A stretch of 64,000 nucleotides of DNA, taken from Anadara kagoshimensis (Eukaryota > Mollusca > Bivalvia > Arcoida > Arcidae). Shown piece by piece: positions 57,372-64,000 of the stretch (the stretch's first letter is position 1; each line of letters opens with the position of its first letter). The notes below the pieces were generated by a model. The model searched no databases and had not been told where the DNA came from. It saw only the letters and a list, made by a program, of their open reading frames with translations. The stretch spans positions 18,593,087 to 18,657,086 of the forward strand of contig CM037870.1 of the NCBI GenBank assembly GCA_021292105.1, read 5' to 3'. A program made the translations under genes and the position numbers.

Positions 57372-58409
57372 CTATGTCGCTTTACTATTAACTATCATTT
57401 CTATAAACATTTTATCTCGCAAATCTTCAAATGACATTGTTGCACTATCACAAACATGTTGTTTAGTTTCATTCCATTTTCTTTGTAAATAATTTGGCGA
57501 TGGGACTTCAGGAAACTCGCTGAAGTAAATTTCTTCCCAGTCAATATCTAATTCTTCCTCTACATCTAAACCATAAATAATTTCTATTAATTTACAAGTT
57601 TTTAATTTGTTCCAAGCAACATCAGAATTTTTTAACCTAAACAGCCACTTATGCCTACACTGTTCGGATAACCTCGTTGGTACTAATTCTGCAATTTTAT
57701 TCCATGGTAATTCTTTGAATCCCACTTCGCGAAGGTCCTTGGCTTTTGTAACCTTTAAAATAGCTTCATGTAACTGGTTAGTTTCCTCTTCTGACCATTG
57801 TCCTTTATTAAAATCCTTCACTTGTCTCGTCCTAAAATCAATCAAGCTCTGTCCGGACCTTCCCATTTTTTCTCCGATGAGGCTCCACTTATTTCCATAT
57901 TTTTTATGCAATTTCTCTAACTGAATAATTTCTTCCTTTGATAACGGTCCCTGTTTATATATACATTTTCGAAACAATTTTCTTCCCCTATTATAACAAC
58001 TACCGACAGACCGATTTAAATTTTTGGATAATTGAATATAAAATTTAGTTTCCCCTTTAAATTTCTGTATATGACTGAAACCCTGACTCTCGTCTGTAAC
58101 TTGTAATTCAGTTTTATAGTTAAATAACCTCATAGGGTCCTTAAAAGGATTTTCATTAATGAATCTCTCCCAGTTGTTTGTCAAAATCTCGTCTTCCTCT
58201 TTGGTCCATTTTCCCACTCTTAATTGTGTCTGCACTCCAATTTGTTCACAATCATCTTGAACTGCTTTGTTATACTGGATGATATTTTTGGCATGAATTA
58301 CGTCACAAATTTCATCCGGAACTCTTATTGTTCCTTTTGTAATTTTAATATTTTTAGCTATATTTTCTGTTTTTTCATTGTCTTCAGAAAAAGTGTAGTA
58401 TTTTGCCAT
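57372..58409 (-). CDS. Myb/SANT DNA-binding protein, DMTF1/TTF1/Reb1-like (345 aa)
   Basis: Nuclear DNA-binding protein with consecutive Myb/SANT repeats: a degenerate first one (~66-150, KWTKEEDEIL), a clear one at ~154-195 (GPLSKEEIIQLEKLHKKYGN, KWSLIGEKMGRS), one at ~203-260 (GQWSEEETNQLHEAI ... LPWNKIAELVPTR..EQCRHKW) and a last at ~264-315 ending in SPNYLQRKWNE. This multi-repeat layout with EQCRHKW and PNYLQRKW is seen in cyclin-D-binding DMTF1 and the Pol I terminator TTF1/Reb1; which one cannot be settled here. The start is supported by an in-frame TAA 30 bases upstream. A 3' splice site (TTTATTTTACAG|GAAAC) at about 58448 indicates an upstream 5'-UTR exon. All coding is in one exon. 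It is shorter than vertebrate homologues and lacks their long termini. Confidence 0.85.
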   Translation of the reverse strand: MAKYYTFSEDNEKTENIAKNIKITKGTIRVPDEICDVIHAKNIIQYNKAVQDDCEQIGVQTQLRVGKWTKEEDEILTNNWERFINENPFKDPMRLFNYKTELQVTDESQGFSHIQKFKGETKFYIQLSKNLNRSVGSCYNRGRKLFRKCIYKQGPLSKEEIIQLEKLHKKYGNKWSLIGEKMGRSGQSLIDFRTRQVKDFNKGQWSEEETNQLHEAILKVTKAKDLREVGFKELPWNKIAELVPTRLSEQCRHKWLFRLKNSDVAWNKLKTCKLIEIIYGLDVEEELDIDWEEIYFSEFPEVPSPNYLQRKWNETKQHVCDSATMSFEDLRDKMFIEMIVNSKAT

Positions 58410-61150
58410 TACTGATGTTTCATTATGTTCACTTTATTTGGTTGTTTCCTGTAAAATAAAAATACAGAATATTGTGTAAATATGTTGTTTACAATCGGGG
58501 ACCATCTATTAACAGTTGGAACTTTGGTGGCCCGGTAGTCTAAAGCACTGGCTTACAGAACACAGTGTCTATCAACACCAGAAGACCTAAGTCCACATGA
58601 GGGAGAACGACCAAAATGGAAAGAAACGCTGCCGGATGGACCACAGCAAAAACTGCGGCAAAGGACAGACAAAAATGGAAAGATAGCATTATGGCCTTAT
58701 GGGCCTTCTGGCAAGGAAAGCATTAAGGTTAAGGTAAGGTAAGGTCGGTCTCTCAACACCTAGGTTTGAATCTCACTCTGGGGCAGATCCTAATTATGTG
58801 AGAAAGTTTGTCAGTATGCCTGGGAAGCTCTGTGGTTTTCACCAGACATTCAGGTTTCCTCCACAATCCCAGAACTAACTGCCTCTAAATAACTGAGACA
58901 ACTTGTACCCAGATTAACTTGTGCCCATACACAACTCATACCCAAGAATGCCCAACGAAATAGACCCCAAGATCATTGGCCCCCAGCAAGTTTGTCCCCA
59001 TAGCCAGGACAAAATTTGAGACCATTCACCCCACATATGAAACAAGCTGCAAAGTTGGCAACTTTAGTAATTAATTGATTAATTTTTGATACACAATATA
59101 CAAAGTTTATTTGTATATATAATTTTATTCAAATTTATTTTTTTGAAATCAAGAAGAGTTTTAAACCTATACAAATTATCGGATAAGCTTTTGTATAATC
59201 CCATAGAGTCAACATGAGGGCTATATTATAATTATATGATAACAATAATTAACAGTGTTAAATACATTGTATAATGATTTTTGCCATGGTTGTTCCAAAA
59301 CATCATTACTATTTTAACTAATGGCAATAGACTGTGCATCACAAGAATAATCTATCAAAATGAAAAGGCCATCTCAACATTGCAGACCAATCAAATTGAG
59401 GTCTAGGTGTTAAGTGACACACCAGGTTAGTACATTCAATACCTTATTCTTTTATTACTAGTAAGTCCTACTAGTTCATTTAGGACTTCACTTTCAGTGG
59501 TAATTAGTTGATTGAAATTTTACTACCACTACGATAGCTATCTGGATGGGTATTAACCGCCTAATCAGCTGATCAGTAACAGCTGATCACCTGTTTTCAT
59601 ATAACATTTTACAAACCGTTCACAAGTTGCGAGTATTGATAATCACTTTAAACATTTGTTTATAAATGAAATGGTTGAGTCTTGCTAGAACTAGGCGCTA
59701 ATTCTCTTGGAGACAAAACTGAAAAATGTTGCAGCGAATTGACTGGGGGAGAACTGACATTGGAGCGATTGTCTGGTACCCCATACCAGAGACACATAAA
59801 ACCTGAGATTGGGTTTTTTATGTCTGTCCCTACCCAAGACGTTTTCTAGTTCTACCCAAAACAAATGTTTAACAATTTTGTATTTTAGACAAAAATTTGG
59901 TCAATAATCAAGTTAAAAATTATTAAAGTTGTGTGATTGTTTGAGGGAAGAGTGAATTTTTCTTTTACTAAGAACCAAGGTGGTTCTTGTGGTCATTCAA
60001 TCATCAGCATTTGATCATAATATTTTTAGTTTTTTAACTGGCAGTGGAATCCGGTTTTTTCTTTTTCCTTGGAGAAAAATATAAAATAATTACATAAGAA
60101 AAATAGTTCCATACCTAAATAGTTTAAATTGAGACTGCTTGGTTTATCAGAAACCTTCATTAATCTCTGATCATTGATCATCAGTCTAATCTGCTCATGT
60201 TTTGATCAGCCAGTACGACAACGTGAAGTAGATTTCGCCTAAACCATTCGGATTATCTGCTAACAGGTGCCCGTAGTGATTCTGCTTATCAGTGATAGGA
60301 AATAAACAGTTCTTAAACAATAATTGGGGAACCTGTTGATGACAATTTCTCGAAATTCCACGCGAGACTTTGTTGCTACAGACATGGCGGATTGTATACA
60401 AACTAATTTTTACTAGCGATATTTGAAAGGAAAACATTTGAAAAGTAAGATATTTCTATGTCATGAACTGTAACATCCATTCGACAGTCTATATACACGT
60501 AATTTACTTGCCCTAAGGCAGTTTTCTGTTTCATGTCAACTAGAACTAGGAAAATAAGGGAGGTTTCAAGTGCTGAAGTGTCGCACTGCATCTCATGGAT
60601 TTGGGGAATTGTTTCCTCCGCTGGAGTAATTTAGAGAATTCTTCAGTGGTTTATATTTACAAGTGCCGCGTGTTCCATCATAATGTAGTTTAGTTACACT
60701 TTGCACATTATTAGGATTATGTAATTCGCATGCACATGGCACATGCACGGGTTTATCATATTGTGTAGCAGTTGGGTGGAAACCGGTTAGTTAGGCTAGC
60801 TGACATCAGAATGGAAAGTTTAGGCATAAACTACACAAGTGCTCAAGCAATTTTTGCTCTCAAACAAGTGACTTTTTTTTACCTCTTTATGGGGGTCAAA
60901 TGCATAAGCAAAAAAGTTGAGGTATTTTAGGTCTACTCATTAATTAAGGATGCTAAGAAAGGATATTTATTGATTGAATTCATTAGTGGTTTTACGTCTC
61001 TGTCAAGAATATTTCAATTATCGAGATGCCACCAGTTTTTGGTCAAGCGACTGAAATTTTGACCTTTGCAGTGTGCTTATGGCAATGTGCATGGAGGGTT
61101 CTCTAGTATGCCATGCCTCGTAATGATATATAGCTACATGGTATAATATG
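58410..61150. other. Upstream region of the Myb/SANT gene; repeats, no further gene
   Basis: 58448 marks the end of its 5' intron. 58521-58900 contains SINE-like sequence (GGCCCGGTAGTCTAAAGCAC; TAGGTTTGAATCTCACTCTG). On the minus strand near 60385, CCGCCATGTCTGTAGCAACA opens a 41-codon frame in less AT-rich DNA. This may mark the 5' exon or promoter of the Myb/SANT gene, but no splice link could be shown. Confidence 0.35.
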
Positions 61151-61154
61151 TACT

Positions 61155-61345
61155 ATGTACAAATTAAGAGACCTTGCTACTGTCTTACCTATGGGGTACG
61201 TTTTTTGCAGATTGGTGGAGCACTCGGTTTACAAACGGGCAATCCAGGTTCGATTCCCAGCGTCAAGAAAAGTGAATTATTTTCAGTGTAACTATAGCAT
61301 TTACATTACAATTGATGCCCACGTAGGGACGCTGACTTTGAATGG
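61155..61345 (+). repeat. tRNA-derived SINE, copy 1
   Basis: A-box-like ATTGGTGGAGCACTCGG and B box GGTTCGATTCCC, preceded by ACTGTCTTACCTATGGGGTA and followed by TATAGCATTTACATTACA. It is homologous to the next copy along its length. Confidence 0.65.
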
Positions 61346-61479
61346 GACACCCACCAAACTGTACCCGCAGGAAAGATCCTAATAATAATATATGTATGTG
61401 TTAGGATATGTCTTCAAGGGACAGAGACTAAAGGGTTGGGATGTAATGTAGCGATGTAGCTACACTGTATGGTATGTGC

Positions 61480-61680
61480 AGGATAAGAGACGTTACTACT
61501 GTCTCACCTATGGGGTACCTGTTAGGCGAATCGAAAGAGCACTCGCTTTACAAATGTGTGACCAGGGTTCGATTCACTGCATCTGGGGAAAGGAATATTT
61601 TTTAGTATAACTAGCATTTACATTACACTTGTCAACACACATATCAGGTTTTAAGGTCTCTTCCCAGATAATTAAGAAGT
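61480..61680 (+). repeat. tRNA-derived SINE, copy 2
   Basis: Same orientation and order: CTGTCTCACCTATGGGGTAC, AAAGAGCACTCGCTTTACAA, B box GGTTCGATTCAC, CTAGCATTTACATTACA. It sits ~100 bp before the acceptor of the coiled-coil gene's first coding exon. Confidence 0.65.
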
Positions 61681-61780
61681 TGAGCCAGGAGATCAGACTA
61701 CAGATTCTTACAGTTTACTAAATACCTGTAATGGTATATTTTATTGTAGAATAGTGTGGTGTTACATTTAGAGAAACACT

Positions 61781-63710
61781 ATGGATTATGATTTAGATCT
61801 ACAAGACTATGGAATGGATATGCAGGACTACGGAGGGGATATGCAGGACTATCCTGATGACATGCAGGATTATGGACAGATGTATGGAGGGGAAGAGTAT
61901 GGTGGGGTAATGGTGGCAGATGACGGAATATATGACAATGATGATATCCCAGATTATGATGATGAGCCAGGTCAAGAAGGGGAGGCTGATCTGGATCTTG
62001 CAGGGTCGGAACAAGCTGAAGAATCAGTTATAGAGTATGTTTTCATGATAGATCTTGTAATTTAACTTTGCTTCTATTCATGGTAGCCAAAATCACCATT
62101 TTCTAATTTCTGATAAATGATTACAACAAAAAACCTGTGTAAGTAAACTTGAGAAAAAAAGCTTTAAAAAGAACTGTAAATTTTTTGGGGGGAAATTTGG
62201 TTACTAATAATTTCAATATGTTGAAATCTAGATTTGAGGCATTTTGGAAATAAAAATGAAATGAGCATGAATTTATGAGATGTCAAATTTATCCAGGATA
62301 ATTTTGTATAGTTTATTAAAGGGTTTAAAAAAAAATTGAGAGAGCATTATAAAGAAAAAGAAAGAAATAGGGTTTGAGACTTAAAAATACATGTACTTGT
62401 GGCAATAACTGAGATGGTGGCAAAGTTATTGAGGAGTACTGTTATGGGGTTTTGCTGTATATGATGTAATGTCAACATGATTTAATCATTTGAAAGACTC
62501 TCACCCAAACTTAAATACGTCATCAGCTAGAATAAAAATTACAAGAGCCTGAAAGGGTCATAATACAGACATCAGGGCTGAGGTTCAAATGAATTTTTAT
62601 CAGTTGCACAATGCATAATTAGAGTTAATCACTAATTAAAAAATAATTAGTATAATAAGATCTGATTTGCTAATTATGGTTTAATCAATGATTAACTTTG
62701 ATTAAGCTTTGCGCAACTGTGCCCAGGTCTTTATAAAAAAATCATTTGATTTCTGTATGATAGATGACTGGAACAATTCACCTAAAGAAACAATCAATGC
62801 AAACAATGTCAATGCTTTCAAAAGAAGTTTAAATAAGGTGTTTAAATATCATCTACTTCAATTCCATCCTGGGAGTTTTAATAAAAATTGTGCACATCTG
62901 GCAGTTACAAGACAACAAAATATGAGAATGATATTTTATAGGTATATAATTTAAAGTCAATGTAAAAAATTGTTATTGCAGAGAACCATACTATTTAGAT
63001 GATGATGATATTGAGCAACCAAAGATATCTCAGCAAGAACAAGTAAAAATGATACATTTAAGAAGTTTGTTAACACAACTGACAGAAAAAGTCACACATC
63101 ACCAGTATCTGACAGAAAAGACAAGGTAAAAATTAACATAATCAAACACAAACATAACAGGCCATTTTCAAATCACAATTTCAAAAGTCAAACAAAAATA
63201 CAGATCCATGTCCAAATCACAATCCCAAAAGCAAAGTCAAAACCTTGAACATTGGAAGTGAGGCTGGGTTGTCCAGAAAGGTGGACACCTCCTGTTTAGC
63301 TAATACAGCTGCAAGATGTGAAATAAAAAATTGAGGCACATGGAACTAGGAGATGTAAAATTATATCCAGGATAATTTTGGATACAGAGACATCATGCTT
63401 TTAAAAAGTAATACAATGATGGCTATAAATCTTTTTGAGGGCGTTGATAACTGACAGAAAAAGCCACATATTACCATATTAATGAAATTGGTTTTAGTGA
63501 GATTTCACTATATGCTTTGTGATCAAACAATTTGTTTTTTAAGTGGGATTTAAAATTTTTAATTAAGGTAACTTAGAATTTTTAAATGATTTAACTCACT
63601 TTCATTTTTAGAGAAGAACAAAAACAATGTAGAAGTAGAATTGAGACACTTGAAATAGAGAGAGATAAAGTATATGCTGAAATACAGAACGCTGATACAA
63701 CAGGGAACAC
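61781..63710 (+). CDS. Acidic/coiled-coil protein, first three coding exons (gene continues)
   Basis: Exons 61781-62034, 62982-63125 and 63612-63710, all phase 2 and spliced GA|A, AG|A, AC|. The ATG at 61781 follows an acceptor (TTATTGTAG at 61749) and 31 bases of 5' UTR. Residues 1-85 are acidic and Tyr-rich with a DMQDY repeat (DLQDYGMDMQDYGGDMQDYP). Exons 2-3 (EEPYYLDDDDIEQPKISQQE... LRSLLTQLTEKVTHHQYLTE... CRSRIETLEIERDKVYAEIQ) have heptad-like hydrophobic spacing, predicting a coiled coil. The family is not recognised; many cytoskeletal or ciliary proteins look like this. It continues beyond 64000. Confidence 0.7.
62602..62719. mobile_element. Small MITE in intron 1 of the coiled-coil gene
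   Basis: CAGTTGCACAATGCATAATT ... and the inverted GATTAAGCTTTGCGCAACTG. Its right end also appears at 19260-19318. Confidence 0.65.
62720..62955 (+). pseudogene. Non-LTR retrotransposon (LINE) C-terminal ORF relic
   Basis: The open frame reads KKSFDFCMIDDWNNSPKETI then NANNVNAFKRSLNKVFK. It matches the pattern S-F-x-x-R/M-x-x-x-x-W-N-x-L/S-P...N-x-F-K-x-x-L found after the reverse transcriptase of many LINEs. Only this terminal stub is present, directly after the MITE and inside intron 1. Confidence 0.55.
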
Positions 63711-63936
63711 GTTAGTATAAACTTAATATTGATTCAATTTTTGTTCAAAGTTTTGTCCAACTATCTGTTCAAAATGTTAAAGTTATATCTAATGTAATAT
63801 TTTTTGAGTTTATTTCAAATTTATTTTTCCTTAACTAACATGGACTTGAATTATCGTAAATTTCATGGATCCCCATTTGGACTATGATCATATTTAATTT
63901 AGTGGTAGACATAAATTACTGTTGTTGTATCATCGC

Positions 63937-63972
63937 TAAAATTGCTAAAATTGCTAAAATTGCTAAAATTAA
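63937..63972. repeat. 10-bp tandem repeat (GCTAAAATT), four copies
   Basis: GCTAAAATTGCTAAAATTGC and continuation, near the right edge of the window. Confidence 0.85.
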
Positions 63973-64000
63973 TATACAGTAGTTACAGTATTTAAAAAGA

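Noticed and set aside
57607..57924. 105-residue plus-strand frame
   Set aside because: Antisense shadow of the Myb/SANT coding exon.

Overview
The window is AT-rich metazoan genomic DNA. Genes are split by GT-AG introns, intergenic distances are long, and microsatellites, minisatellites, MITE-like hairpins and tRNA-derived SINE fragments are very common. Two repeats (the AGCTCACCTGAGC...CCATGGGCCTCTTGTTT element at 41.5-43.3 kb and the SINE at 37.3 kb) and the TNF-receptor-type gene suggest a lophotrochozoan, most likely a mollusc. That placement is an inference from repeat style, not a database result. There are no operons, CRISPR arrays or intact rRNA/tRNA genes.

Layout. 1-301 (-): 5' coding end of an ankyrin-repeat protein that runs off the window. 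2.3-3.5 kb (+): broken coding-like stretch. 4-5 kb: 45/49-bp minisatellite. 6.6-7.1 kb: TIR element with a target-site duplication. 7.77-9.11 kb (-): small two-exon gene predicted here by splice-phase matching, with a hairpin MITE against its acceptor. 10-27 kb: gene-poor and repeat-rich. It holds a mariner-type MITE (12.0 kb), two TIR elements with 5-bp duplications (15.8 and 16.8 kb), a duplicated 1.3-1.6 kb element (19.5 and 25.2 kb) and a GAT-rich array (24 kb). 27.8-28.1 kb (-): first coding exon, or a fragment, of a ZNF862/TTF-type zinc-finger protein. 29.2-44.5 kb (+): the main gene, a 12-exon single-pass TNF-receptor-superfamily protein of about 550 aa. It has signal-peptide exons, cysteine-rich exons, a Ser/Thr stalk, a transmembrane exon and a long Pro/Ser/Thr-rich tail without a visible death domain. 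Its introns carry a hAT element with a perfect 8-bp duplication, several MITEs, a SINE and a 145-bp satellite element. 44.5-57 kb: 3' UTR, then minisatellites and MITEs. 57.4-58.4 kb (-): Myb/SANT DNA-binding protein of the DMTF1/TTF1/Reb1 type in one coding exon. 61.8-63.7 kb (+): first three coding exons of an acidic, coiled-coil-forming protein that continues past the window.

The genes look independent; nothing points to a shared pathway. The TNF-receptor-type gene would act at the cell surface and the Myb/SANT and zinc-finger proteins in the nucleus. No clear new molecular system was found. The most useful leads are the unusual TNF receptor, the MITE-adjacent splice site of the small gene, and a set of transposons whose boundaries can be read directly from their target-site duplications.
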